Assembly (NCBI GenBank): GCA_023511615.1 | Contig: JAIMBL010000005.1 | Coordinates: forward strand, 1 to 64,000 | Source of the DNA: Leptolyngbyaceae cyanobacterium HOT.MB2.61 | GTDB lineage: Bacteria > Cyanobacteriota > Cyanobacteriia > Leptolyngbyales > Leptolyngbyaceae | Length of the DNA: 64,000 bases | Direction: 5' to 3' | Part shown: positions 8,741 to 19,279 of the stretch, in pieces | How the letters are laid out: each line of letters opens with the position of its first letter | How positions within the stretch are numbered: the first letter of the stretch is position 1 | Program-made: the position numbers and the translations under genes | Notes under the pieces: generated by a model | Seen by the model: the letters and a program-made list of their open reading frames with translations, nothing else | Database searches by the model: none | What the model was told of the DNA's origin: nothing

Positions 8741-11035
8741 CTATTTGCTAATCCGAGTAGAGGGGGGAACAGCGGTAGGGAAGATCCGTGGAAGAGTGGA
8801 AGTCGATTTTGTGTCTTCATGTTGCTGACTTTTCGTAGTTTTTGGGTTCCTCAAATCAAATTTGTAAACCTGTCCCTGCCAGACAAATTGGAATTTGAGC
8901 CGAGTCCAGTTTTCTGGGAGACGGGGGGTTGCCACAGGTCCATTTTCGGTCAGATGGACACCTGCAAAGCCGAAGACAACAGCCTGCCAGGTGCCCCCTG
9001 TCGAAGCGGCGTGAATACCTTCGTGGGCATTGCCGCGCACGTCTGCCAGATCAACCAGAGCGGCCCGCATAAAGTGCTCGTAAGCTTCGGCTGGTTTGTC
9101 GAGTTCGCACGCCATAATCGCATGGACTGCGGGACCTAAAGACGAACCGTAGGTATGGTCGGTGCGGGGAACGTAATAATCCCAGTTGGCTTGCAGTGTT
9201 TCATAGGAGTAGCTGTCTTCATGGGGCTGGCTGAAGATTCCCCGCCGCAGCAGATAAAGCAACATCACCACATCCGGTTGTTTCAAGACCTGGCGACTGT
9301 TGGCTCCTTCAATACCCAGAATTGATTGCATGGATCGGGTTCGAGGCTCGTAGTCTTCCAGATTCAGGTCTTCTAGAGCAAAAAATCCTTCAAATTGCTC
9401 AATCAGTCCATTCGCGTTCTGGGAAATCCAGATTTTCTGGATAATCTCTTCCCAGTGTTGCAGGCGATCGCTCGTCAGGTTAAGCCTTTGTTGCAGTTCG
9501 GCGGCCCGATCGCGATCCATTTTCTGGAGCCAGTCCCACACCTTGAGAGCGGTTCTCAGGTGCCAGCGCATCATGATATTGGTGAAGGCGTTATTGTTGA
9601 CCCGCTCGTGGTACTCGTCGGGGCCAATGACATCGCTGATTTCGTAGCGTTGGCGATCGCCATTCCACTCCACGCGGCTGCCCCAAAACACTGCCGTGTC
9701 CAGAATCATTTCTGCACCACAGTCCCGCATCCAGTCATGGTCACCCGTGGCCTGCCAGTAGTGCCAGGAGGCATAGGCCACATCCGTGCTGATGTGTAAT
9801 TCAATTTCGCCACACCAGATGCGCACCAGATTTTCCCCAGTTGGAGTTGGAACCCAGCTTGGCGTCACCTCATCGCCTGTATTGGCACTCTCCCAAACAT
9901 ACATGGCTCCCTCATACCCGTGGGCTTTCGCTTTGCGGCGTGCTCCCTCCAGGGTATGGTAGCGGTAAGTCAGCAGATTCCGTGCCAGTTCTGGTTGCGT
10001 ATAGGTCAGGCAGGGCAGAATAAAAATTTCCGTGTCCCAAAAAATATGCCCCCGGTAGGCAAAGCCAGAGAGGGTTTTGGCCGGGATACTCACCCGACTG
10101 TCGTTACGCGGCGCAACCGAAAGCAGTTGGAACAGGTTGTAGCGTACGGCCAGTTGCGCATTCAGGTCCCCTTCAATCACAATGTCGCTAATTTCCCAGA
10201 CTTTTGCCCAGGCCGCTTCGTGGTCAGCATAAAGCACATTAAAGCCAGGCAGGTTTGCCAGCTTGTCCTGGGCCATCAGAACTGGATTGGGCACATCACG
10301 GGAGGTGTAGACTGTCACAATCTTTTCCAGGTAAGCCGTTTGCTCTGGCTGAATGGAAAACCGGGTAACCAGGGTAGGATAACCCTGAAAACTTATTGGT
10401 GTAGTTTGTTCAGCGGCCACTCCTGAAATGGTCAGCCGTGCAGCCATTCCCAGGTCGATTTTGCTATGGCGCGTGCGGACGTGCAGCCAGATGGAGTGAT
10501 CCGCTCCCCCCTGGTTGACGGCATCCCAGTGCAGATAGCCTTGATTGTCAGAGTAGCCGTTGAGACTGGTATGGACTTCAACCGGTCCAGCATAGTCGAT
10601 AGAGGTGATCTGACATTGCAGTGCCAGGACATGTTCATCGGCCAGGCTGGCAAAGCGGTCAAAGCGAAACTCAAAGGTTTGCCCCGCAGGACTTTGCCAG
10701 CGGACGTAGCGGCTTAGCACGCCACGTTGCATATCCAGCCAGCGTTTGTAGGCCATAACCTTGCCCTGGTCAAGGCGAAAGCGGGCTCCCCCTATTAAGA
10801 TTGTGAGAGAGAGCCAGTTAGGAGCGTTGGCCAACTCGGTAAAGACGATTGGCACGTTATCGTAGACGCCGTGGATGAGCGTCGAGGGGCGATCGCCCGG
10901 ATAGCCTTCTTCAAACGAACCGCGGGTTCCCAAATAGCCATTACTTAAGGTGAAGACGGTTTCTGTGTGGTGCTGTTGTGCGGGGTTAAAACCGTCTTCC
11001 GTCGTTTCGGTAACAATCCAATCAGCCTGTTGCAT
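8741..11035 (-). CDS. Glycoside hydrolase family 65 phosphorylase (kojibiose/maltose/trehalose phosphorylase type)
   Basis: SNGYLGTRGSFEEGYPG, GHIFWDTEIFILPCL, VIGPDEYHERVNNNAFTN, NAHEGIHAASTGGTWQAVVFGFAG. Confidence 0.9.
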   Translation of the reverse strand: MQQADWIVTETTEDGFNPAQQHHTETVFTLSNGYLGTRGSFEEGYPGDRPSTLIHGVYDNVPIVFTELANAPNWLSLTILIGGARFRLDQGKVMAYKRWLDMQRGVLSRYVRWQSPAGQTFEFRFDRFASLADEHVLALQCQITSIDYAGPVEVHTSLNGYSDNQGYLHWDAVNQGGADHSIWLHVRTRHSKIDLGMAARLTISGVAAEQTTPISFQGYPTLVTRFSIQPEQTAYLEKIVTVYTSRDVPNPVLMAQDKLANLPGFNVLYADHEAAWAKVWEISDIVIEGDLNAQLAVRYNLFQLLSVAPRNDSRVSIPAKTLSGFAYRGHIFWDTEIFILPCLTYTQPELARNLLTYRYHTLEGARRKAKAHGYEGAMYVWESANTGDEVTPSWVPTPTGENLVRIWCGEIELHISTDVAYASWHYWQATGDHDWMRDCGAEMILDTAVFWGSRVEWNGDRQRYEISDVIGPDEYHERVNNNAFTNIMMRWHLRTALKVWDWLQKMDRDRAAELQQRLNLTSDRLQHWEEIIQKIWISQNANGLIEQFEGFFALEDLNLEDYEPRTRSMQSILGIEGANSRQVLKQPDVVMLLYLLRRGIFSQPHEDSYSYETLQANWDYYVPRTDHTYGSSLGPAVHAIMACELDKPAEAYEHFMRAALVDLADVRGNAHEGIHAASTGGTWQAVVFGFAGVHLTENGPVATPRLPENWTRLKFQFVWQGQVYKFDLRNPKTTKSQQHEDTKSTSTLPRIFPTAVPPSTRISK

Positions 11036-11664
11036 TCGAACTCTTTGCCAAATTAGGTGAACTTTTTCTGGAAACCGACCAGTGAGTGTCTGCGCGTCCT
11101 CAACCCTGTCTTTGCATAGGCGGTAAGCACATCAGTGCTGCTATCCTTGCCTCTCTGAAAGCAAAGACTCACAAGAAAAATAATTCAAGGGACAGAAATT
11201 TCTAAGCTTTGAAAAGCAAAGGAACTCAAACCTCGCTGCTATCGCAGTCCCAAATAGTGGGAGAATTTGGGAAGAAACCTGAAAGATTGTCCTGGAGACC
11301 CTTTCACAATCCAAACAGGATCCGTATGTAGAGTTCCCGATATTAAACACCCTGATCGCAGGTTTGGACCCCATTTATTTCGATCAGGTTAAAGAAAAAA
11401 TTAATTACTTAATAAATCCAGTAGCCCTTTCCTCATCAGTACTTCAAGCACTCTCAATTTAGTAATCCCTTCACTATTTATTAAGTTTTAGAAATCAATT
11501 TCCGGTGACAAAAATTGATTTCTAAAGAGGAGTTTTTTGAGGTGCAGAGCAGGTTTTTGAGCTACTGCCTCTATATAACTTCTTACACGAATGCAAAACC
11601 CTACTTGGAAGACTTGTTCTCTTTCTATAAAAAAAACAATCCTTCGCAACTTTCTTTAAAATCC

Positions 11665-12552
11665 CTAAACAAACTCTCCCCGCGCAACCATAACTACCTT
11701 TCCACCCACCCGAATTTCAATTGTTTCTTCCACTTTTTCTGCCTTCAAAAGCAGGAGGGAGGGTCTATTAATTTCATAACCCTGCTCTACCCGGACATCG
11801 ATAGAAGAACTGCCCAGATATCCGTGTTCTACCAGATACCCGGCAAAGCAACCACTGGCACTTCCCGTTGCCGGGTCTTCAGGGATGCCGATCGCGTGGG
11901 CAAACATGCGAGCACTGAAATGGTTGGCGGCATTTCGCACTTCTGGGCAGAAAACGAAGAGCATTTTGGCCTCCAGTGGTTCAACCAGGGCCAGCATTTG
12001 ATCCACATTCACCTGAATCCGTTGCAAGGCTGCCAGCCGCTTGAGGGGCACGATGAGGAAAGGTACCCCCGTCGAAACTTCCTGAATGGGAAAGCGTGGG
12101 TCGATGTCGTCGATTGACAAGTGAAGAACAGGAGCCACAGCCTCCGCCGTTAGAACTTCTCCAAACACGGGTGGATTCTGACGCATCCACAGCACATCAG
12201 GCTGCTGGTTTTGGTAGAGAATCGTGACAGGAATGGGGCCGACTTTGAGGTTGAGGGTTACGGTCTCTATCGGTTGCTGAATCAATGCCTGTTGCAAGAT
12301 ATAGGCCGTTCCCAGGGTGGGATGTCCGGCAAAGGGAAGCTCTTTCCCTGGAGTAAAGATCCGCACGTCGTACCCTCCCTCACGAGGAGTGGGTGAGAGG
12401 ATAAACGTGGTTTCCGAGAAGTTGGTTTCCCTGGCAAGGCGCTGCATCTGCTCAGTTGAAAGCGTACCTGCATCGGTGAAAACAGCCAGTTGGTTTCCGG
12501 CGTATTTCTCTTCCGCAAACACATCTACAATGTAGAAGTTCAAGGGGGGCAT
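11665..12552 (-). CDS. PhzF-family phenazine biosynthesis-like isomerase
   Basis: FYIVDVFAEEKYAGNQLAVF, RIFTPGKELPFAGHPTLG, EDPATGSASGCFAGYLVEHG. Confidence 0.92.
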   Translation of the reverse strand: MPPLNFYIVDVFAEEKYAGNQLAVFTDAGTLSTEQMQRLARETNFSETTFILSPTPREGGYDVRIFTPGKELPFAGHPTLGTAYILQQALIQQPIETVTLNLKVGPIPVTILYQNQQPDVLWMRQNPPVFGEVLTAEAVAPVLHLSIDDIDPRFPIQEVSTGVPFLIVPLKRLAALQRIQVNVDQMLALVEPLEAKMLFVFCPEVRNAANHFSARMFAHAIGIPEDPATGSASGCFAGYLVEHGYLGSSSIDVRVEQGYEINRPSLLLLKAEKVEETIEIRVGGKVVMVARGEFV

Positions 12553-12555
12553 GGG

Positions 12556-15138
12556 TTATTTGTGAAGCGCTTCGGGGGTGTCAGGTGTGGCTGAACGAAG
12601 CCAGTTTACAACGTCTTCCCTCTTCATGGGGTGGGCAAACAGGTAACCCTGACCGTATTCACTACAAAAGGCTTGCAGCATGAGTTGTTGCTCCACTGTT
12701 TCAATGCCTTCGGCAACGACGTTCATTCCCAGGCTATGGGCAAAGTTGACGATCGCCCTGACAAACTCCCGGTTCTGCTGTCGCCGGTCCATGTTGTGGA
12801 CGAAGGAACGATCGACTTTGATGGTGTGAACTGGCAGGCTCTGGAGGCGGGAGAGGGAGGAGTGCCCAGTGCCAAAATCATCAATCGAAATCTGAACGCC
12901 GATCGCCTTGAGGGCGTTGAGTTTTTCGATGACAGCATTTAAATTTTCGGCGATCGCGCTTTCTGTCACTTCGATACACAGGTTTTCAGGTGGCAGATCG
13001 GCTGCTTGCAAAATTTGTTGAATCTGCTCCACCAGGTCATTTTGAGCAAACTGTCGCCCTGCCACGTTGACACTGATTTTCACATCCTCACCAACCACCT
13101 TCTCCAACTGCCACTGGCGCAGTTGCTGACAGGCCGTCTGAAGTACCCAGATGCCAATCGGTACAATTAATCCGGTTTCTTCGGCAATGGGGATGAAATC
13201 ACCGGGAGAGATAAATCCCTTGACGGGATGGGTCCATCGCAGGAGTGCCTCAAACCCTTTCAGCTTTCCAGATTGCAGGGAAAGGATGGGCTGGTAACAG
13301 AGGAACAGTTCTGAACGGTCAATTGCTCGACGCAAATCCATTTCCAATGGCAATCGGGTGAGAACGGTGTCATGCATGCGATTGTCAAAGATGGCATAAC
13401 AGGCTTTACCCTGTTGCTTGGCCCGATACATGGCAATGTCCGCATCCCGCAGCAGGTCTGTCAGGCTTGCGTAGGGCTGTCCAGTTGTCTGGTCATGACT
13501 GAAAGCAATGCCAATGCTGGCACTGGTAACAAGTTCCTGTTCATGGAGTGAAAAGGGCTGACTCAGTTTTTCCTGAATTCGTTCAGCAATGGGAATGGCG
13601 TTTTCGGGGTGCTGAATGTTTTCCAGCAGCATGGCAAATTCGTCACCTCCCAAGCGGGCAACGGTGTCACGGCTCCGGATACACTGCCGCAGTTGCAGGC
13701 CAACCTGGGTCAGCAACTGATCTCCGGCCAGGTGCCCCAGGCTATCGTTCACAACCTTAAACTGATCCAGGTCAATAAAGAGGATGGCAAAGGGAGGTCC
13801 TTCCTCTCGCTGGGCGCGATGTAATGCTGTTTGCAGGCGTTCCATGAAAAATGCCCGGTTTGGCAAGTCGGTAAGGGAGTCATAGAAGGCACTATAGAGA
13901 AGCTGCTCTTCGACTTGTTTGCGATCGCTGATATCCCGCGCAAAGCCATAGCTCTTGTCTTCCGCCGGAATGGCTACCCAGTTCCAGGACAACCAGTGGT
14001 AAGCCCCTGCTGCTGATCGCCAGCGATGCTCAAAATTAGCTGTACGTGACTCAGAGGCAAGCTGCTAACGATACAGTTGGGTTAGCTCCCGGTCATCGGG
14101 ATGGACAAAGTGCAGCAGATGCCGACCCTCCAGAACCTCTGGGCTATACCCTAAAACGTTTTCCCAGGCCGGGTTGACCTGTTGAATCACCCCCTCGGAA
14201 TCGAAAATGGCCATCAGGTCAATGGAGTAGTTAAAGAAGCGATCGCGCTCGGTACGGGTTTCTTTTAACTGACGTTCGCGCGTCTGAATATTGTTCACCA
14301 TTTCCTGAAATGCCCTCGCTAAAATGTCCGTTTCATCCGGAAACAACGTCCGGTTCAAAACCGCAAGATCTGGCCCATAGTCGCCCTGCCCAATTCGTCT
14401 AGCTACAAGCTGGAGCTTGTTTAAAGGACGGGTGACGACTCCCGCAACCAGGTAAATCAACGTCGCCAGAGAACCGTAAACACAAACAAAGGAAATGAAC
14501 ATCACATTGCGAATGCTTTGCTGGATAGCGAGAACATAATCTGCTTTGAAGTCAATCCCCAGGGCACCGACCACCTTTCCTCGGGAATTTTTGATCGGAC
14601 CAAAGGCCGAAATCCAGGTTCCCCATACATCGGTATAGGGGTTGGTAAGGACTGCAATTTCAGTCAACCCCCGGTACAGGTCAGTCTTTGCTGGGTCGAC
14701 AGTATGGGATTCCTGAAAGGCCGTTTTGGGGCGGGATCGAATGATACGGGATACATCCCCAATCCAGCGTACCTCATAGGGTTTCTGCCCCCTGATAAAG
14801 GTGAAGGGGTTGGCACGGTTCTCAACCAGGGAAACTCGATACAGCCAATTCTGATGGGCGGTGTAGAGTGGGTTATCTAGGGGTTCATGCTGTCCTGGGG
14901 GCAGAGTTATCTTCGATAGGGCTTCAAACTGATCGCCATCAATGCCTGCGATCGCTCCCTTTAGAGTGCCAACCAGATCTTCCCGGATGCGCTGCACTGC
15001 CCGGTTAACAGCGAATTGATAGAATCAGTGATAGGCACTGGTATAAACAATAGCAATAACAACCGTAAAACCAATTAGAAGCTTGATCCGTAAGCTAATA
15101 AATTTGGTTCCTTGCCCTGAATTGATGGATTGATTCAT
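12556..15138 (-). pseudogene. dCache/HAMP-PAS-GGDEF-EAL protein interrupted by in-frame TGA (15025-15027) and TAG (14065-14067)
   Basis: One frame from ATG at 15138 reads MNQSINSGQGTKFISLRIKLLIGFTVVIAIVYTSAYH*FYQFAVNRAVQRIRED...LTQLYR*QLASESRTANFEHRWRSAAGAYHWLSWNW...GGDEF...EAL; the three segments (12556-13992, 14065-14997 and the N-terminus) are in frame. Confidence 0.85.
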
Positions 15139-15341
15139 TTTCAGGATGTTTTCCCTTATTATCGTGATGCATAGAATATTCCCTTTAGCCAGCAAGTTCG
15201 CTCCGTTACCAATAAAAATCCCAACCAGTTGGTTAAAAATCAGACATGGCTTACGGAGACTTCACACGTAATCTTTACACTACTTTCCCCAGAATCAACC
15301 CAGCCTATAAAATGGAAAACGGCTTAAATTGAGGAACCCCG

Positions 15342-16325
15342 ATGGCAGAAACGCTGATGTTCAACGCCCTGCGTGAGGCGATTGATGAAGAAATGGCAAA
15401 AGACCCCACCGTACTCGTGATGGGAGAAGATGTGGGGCACTATGGCGGTTCCTACAAAGTCACCAAGGACTTGTATAAGAAGTATGGGGAACTGCGCCTG
15501 CTGGATACCCCGATCGCCGAAAACAGTTTCACTGGCATGGCGATAGGAGCGGCGATGACCGGGTTGCGCCCAATTATCGAAGGCATGAACATGGGCTTTT
15601 TGCTGCTCGCCTTTAACCAGATTGCCAACAATGCTGGAATGCTGCGCTACACCTCTGGCGGCAACTTCAAGATTCCCATGGTGATTCGGGGTCCGGGTGG
15701 GGTGGGTCGTCAGTTAGGAGCCGAACATTCCCAGCGACTGGAAGCTTATTTTCAAGCTGTTCCTGGGCTCAAAATTGTAGCTTGCTCCACCCCCTACAAT
15801 GCCAAAGGATTGCTCAAATCTGCCATTCGGGACGATAACCCGGTTTTGTTCTTTGAGCATGTTCTGCTCTACAACTTGAAAGAGAATTTGCCCGAAGGAG
15901 AATACTACCTCCCCTTGGACAAAGCCGAAGTGGTGCGGAAGGGCAACGATGTGACGATCCTCACCTATTCCCGTATGAGACACCACGTGATGCAGGCGGT
16001 AAAAACCTTAGAGAAAGAGGGAATAGACCCCGAAGTGATTGATCTGATTTCTCTGAAACCGCTGGATTTTGAGACGATTGGAGCCTCAATTCGGAAAACG
16101 CATAAGGTCATCGTTGTCGAAGAATGTATGCGGACTGGCGGCATTGGAGCCGAGATCATCGCTTCAATTAACGATCGCCTCTTCGACGAACTCGATGCTC
16201 CGGTCATCCGGCTTTCCTCTCAGGACATCCCCACTCCCTACAACGGCACCCTGGAAAACCTAACCATTGTGCAGCCCTATCAGATTGTGGAAGCAGCGAA
16301 AAAGATGGTCGCGTTGAAGGTTTAG
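15342..16325 (+). CDS. pdhB: Pyruvate dehydrogenase E1 component subunit beta
   Basis: [64 protein letters not shown]. Confidence 0.95.
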   Translation: MAETLMFNALREAIDEEMAKDPTVLVMGEDVGHYGGSYKVTKDLYKKYGELRLLDTPIAENSFTGMAIGAAMTGLRPIIEGMNMGFLLLAFNQIANNAGMLRYTSGGNFKIPMVIRGPGGVGRQLGAEHSQRLEAYFQAVPGLKIVACSTPYNAKGLLKSAIRDDNPVLFFEHVLLYNLKENLPEGEYYLPLDKAEVVRKGNDVTILTYSRMRHHVMQAVKTLEKEGIDPEVIDLISLKPLDFETIGASIRKTHKVIVVEECMRTGGIGAEIIASINDRLFDELDAPVIRLSSQDIPTPYNGTLENLTIVQPYQIVEAAKKMVALKV

Positions 16326-16368
16326 AGTTTTGAAGCGCTATCATAGCGTTTGTTACAGGGGTTACAAC

Positions 16369-17781
16369 ATGCAAAGACAGCGATCGCTCCTCGCCCTCAT
16401 TCTGGTATTGCTGATTGCCGCCATCGTGGTGATCGTCAAATTACCACCCCGACTGGGGTTGGATTTACAGGGTGGTTCACAGCTCACCATCCAGGTCAAG
16501 ACAACGGAAGATATTAAAGAAATTACTCCCAGAGAACTGGAAGCGGTGCAGAAGGTAGTTGAAGGACGGTTGAATCCCCAGGGTGTCTCTGAGATTGTGG
16601 TTCAAACGACAGGCAATGACCAGATTCTGGTCCAGTTACCTGGTGTTAATGATCCGCGAGAGGCAGAAGAATTGTTGGGCCGGGTTGCCAAACTGGACTT
16701 CCGGAAGCAGAAACCCGGTACCGAAGCTCAATTACGGGTGGAATACCAGATACTGCGAGAACACCAGGCAGAGCAAGAAAGGCTAAAGAAGGGCGACGAC
16801 CAGAAAGCCATTGATGAAAATAAAGCGGCTATCCGGCGTAGCAGCGAGGCGATCGCTAAGTTGTTTGAACCCACTAGCCTGACTGGGGAAAATTTGAAAG
16901 ATGCCTTTGCCCAACCCACAAACGTCTCAAATGCCTGGGAAGTAGGGTTAAGATTTGATGCTAAAGGGGCTGACCTGTTTGCTGACCTGACCAAGAGCCT
17001 GGCAGGTACGGGGCGATCAATTGGAATCTTTCTAGACAATGAGCTGATCAGCGCTCCTACCGTCGGTCCTGAGCATGCCCAAACGGGAATTACCGGAGGA
17101 AGCGCAGTAATTACCGGTAACTTTACGGCGGAGAGCGCAAATACCCTGGCAACTCAACTCTATGGTGGGGCCTTACCCGTCCCTGTAGAAGTGGTCGAAA
17201 CCCGCACGGTTGGAGCAACCCTGGGACAGGACAGCATTCAGCGCAGTATTTATGCCGGGGTCGTCGGATTGTTACTGGTTCTGATCTTTATGGTGGTTTA
17301 CTACCGCCTGCCTGGCCTGATTGCTGATATTGCCCTCCTGATCTACGCAATTCTGACCTTTGCCGCCTTCAATTTACTGGGAGCGACGCTCACCCTACCA
17401 GGCATTGCAGGGTTTATCTTGAGTATTGGAATGGCAGTTGATGCAAATGTCCTGATCTTTGAACGCACCCGTGAAGAGTTGAGGGCGGGTAAAACGCTTT
17501 ATCGTTCTGTTGAAGCAGGTTTTTACCGGGCATTCTCCAGCATTCTAGATAGTAATGTCACTACGCTAATTGCCTGCGCTGCACTCGGATACTTGGGCAC
17601 TAGCTTTGTGAGAGGGTTTGCCGTGACCCTGTCAGTGGGGGTCGTCATCAGCATGTTTACCGCAATCACCTGTAGCCGAACTCTGATGCTGTTTGTCCTC
17701 AGTTTTGCCAACCTGCGCAAACCCGAATACTTCTGTCCCAATCTGCCATCGACTCAACCCCAACCGGAGGCAACCCCATGA
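16369..17781 (+). CDS. secD: Protein translocase subunit SecD
   Basis: [40 protein letters not shown] at 16369 preferred to the TTG at 16330. Confidence 0.95.
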   Translation: MQRQRSLLALILVLLIAAIVVIVKLPPRLGLDLQGGSQLTIQVKTTEDIKEITPRELEAVQKVVEGRLNPQGVSEIVVQTTGNDQILVQLPGVNDPREAEELLGRVAKLDFRKQKPGTEAQLRVEYQILREHQAEQERLKKGDDQKAIDENKAAIRRSSEAIAKLFEPTSLTGENLKDAFAQPTNVSNAWEVGLRFDAKGADLFADLTKSLAGTGRSIGIFLDNELISAPTVGPEHAQTGITGGSAVITGNFTAESANTLATQLYGGALPVPVEVVETRTVGATLGQDSIQRSIYAGVVGLLLVLIFMVVYYRLPGLIADIALLIYAILTFAAFNLLGATLTLPGIAGFILSIGMAVDANVLIFERTREELRAGKTLYRSVEAGFYRAFSSILDSNVTTLIACAALGYLGTSFVRGFAVTLSVGVVISMFTAITCSRTLMLFVLSFANLRKPEYFCPNLPSTQPQPEATP

Positions 17782-18767
17782 AGCTTCAGGTCATTAAGCA
17801 ACGCAACCTCTGGTGGGCTATTTCTGTCGCCCTGATCCTGGCTGGAATTGCGGCAATGGTGATTTCCTGGCAGCAGTTTGGGGCACCCCTGCGTCCCAGT
17901 CTGGACTTTATAGGGGGCACCCGGCTTCAGTTTGAACTGGATTGCGCCAAGAGTGACTGTAGCAAACCAATTGATATTGCAGCAGTACGCTCAATCCTGG
18001 TCGATCAGGGGCTGGGTAATAGCAGTGTTCAGGAGGCAACCAGTCGGGGGCGACGGGGTGTTTCAATTCGTACCTCTCCGTTGAGCCCAGAGCAGCGATC
18101 GCAGCTTCAATCAGCATTGAGCCAGAAGATCGGAACTTTTGATCCATCCAAAACCCAGATTGACACCGTTGGCCCAGTCCTCGGTCAGCAGATTCTATCT
18201 TCGGGATTGTTGGCCTTACTGGTGGCCTTCGCCGGGATTACCATCTATCTCAGTCTGCGATTCCAGTTGGATTACGCCATTTTTTCTCTAGTAGCTCTGG
18301 CTCATGATGTATTGATTACGGTAGGTAGCTTTTCCGTTCTGGGTCTGGTATTGGGGGTTGAAGTAGACAGCCTGTTTATCGTAGCTCTGCTGACCATTGT
18401 AGGGTTTTCAGTGAATGACACGGTCGTTATTTATGACCGGGTGCGGGAAACCCTGGCACTCAACCCGGATCGCTCTATCGATGAGGTTGTCGATATGGCG
18501 GTCAATCAGACCCTGACGCGCTCTGTTAACACTACCTTTACGACGCTGCTTCCTCTGTTTGCCATCTTTCTATTCGGTGGGGAAACCCTGAAGTATTTTG
18601 CCCTAGCTCTCATTATTGGATTTATCGCTGGGGCGTATTCCAGTATCTTCATTGCCAGTACATTACTGGCCCTCTGGCGTGAACGGACTGAGAAACTGGC
18701 TCCTGCGACTGTCATCGATTCAAGCGTAAGCGATTCACCCAGCAGTCCGCCTGATGCATCATCGTGA
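17778..18767 (+). CDS. secF: Protein translocase subunit SecF
   Basis: [27 protein letters not shown]; 4-nt overlap with secD. Confidence 0.95.
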   Translation: MKLQVIKQRNLWWAISVALILAGIAAMVISWQQFGAPLRPSLDFIGGTRLQFELDCAKSDCSKPIDIAAVRSILVDQGLGNSSVQEATSRGRRGVSIRTSPLSPEQRSQLQSALSQKIGTFDPSKTQIDTVGPVLGQQILSSGLLALLVAFAGITIYLSLRFQLDYAIFSLVALAHDVLITVGSFSVLGLVLGVEVDSLFIVALLTIVGFSVNDTVVIYDRVRETLALNPDRSIDEVVDMAVNQTLTRSVNTTFTTLLPLFAIFLFGGETLKYFALALIIGFIAGAYSSIFIASTLLALWRERTEKLAPATVIDSSVSDSPSSPPDASS

Positions 18768-19186
18768 CTATGGATTATCCTGAGGAGCGACCCATCCCAA
18801 TGAGTAATGTGGAGGTTTCAGACTCGACCTTTCAGCAAGAAGTGGAACGTCTGCATCAACTGACGGTCTGGGGGCGGTGGGTGGTGGTCGGCGTGTTGTG
18901 GCTGACGGTGGGTACTCTCAGTTTGTGGGGATTGCGCTACCCCATTTCCCTGATTCTGGATCATTTCACCTGGGCTGCTGTTCGCTATGGCCTGGCCTTT
19001 CACCGTTTGGCAGCGACCGGGCTGGCAATTTGCCTGGGCTCCACCCTGGGAGTCCTCATCTGGCAGAGTCGAAATATTTTGATGGGGTTACCCCAACGGG
19101 AAAAGAAACGCCTGGAACAGCAAGTTTGCCGAATCCGCCAGCAGGGCCCCAGTCATCCACTCTGGAAATACATCTGTCAGCGATAA
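18764..19186 (+). CDS. Hypothetical membrane protein downstream of secF
   Basis: Overlaps the secF stop; two predicted hydrophobic segments. Confidence 0.7.
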   Translation: MTMDYPEERPIPMSNVEVSDSTFQQEVERLHQLTVWGRWVVVGVLWLTVGTLSLWGLRYPISLILDHFTWAAVRYGLAFHRLAATGLAICLGSTLGVLIWQSRNILMGLPQREKKRLEQQVCRIRQQGPSHPLWKYICQR

Positions 19187-19188
19187 TG

Positions 19189-19279
19189 ACTACCGCTATA
19201 TAGCTGTCGCCAGGTTGCTTAGGACGAGGTGCAGGGGTGGAACCCCTGCACCTCGTCCTAAGCCTGATGGCTAGCTATA
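19189..19279. repeat. Inverted-repeat element, copy 1 (perfect 20-bp hairpin arms CTTAGGACGAGGTGCAGGGG)
   Basis: CTTAGGACGAGGTGCAGGGG-TGGAA-CCCCTGCACCTCGTCCTAAG flanked by TAGCTGTCGCCAGG / CCTGATGGCTAGCTA; related copies at 21746-21857 and 20-95. Confidence 0.8.

Noticed and set aside
8735-9139. Plus-strand ORF across the GH65/PGM junction
   Set aside because: Antisense to the GH65 C-terminus; no domain.
11515-12117. 200-aa plus-strand ORF
   Set aside because: Mostly antisense to the PhzF gene; no recognisable motif.
12556-15138. Genome-wide amber or opal recoding to explain the interrupted genes
   Set aside because: TAG is used as a normal terminator by neighbouring intact genes (pdhB at 16325, the dehydrogenase at 6492, cynS at 25857), and TGA ends secD and others, so a global code change is not supported.
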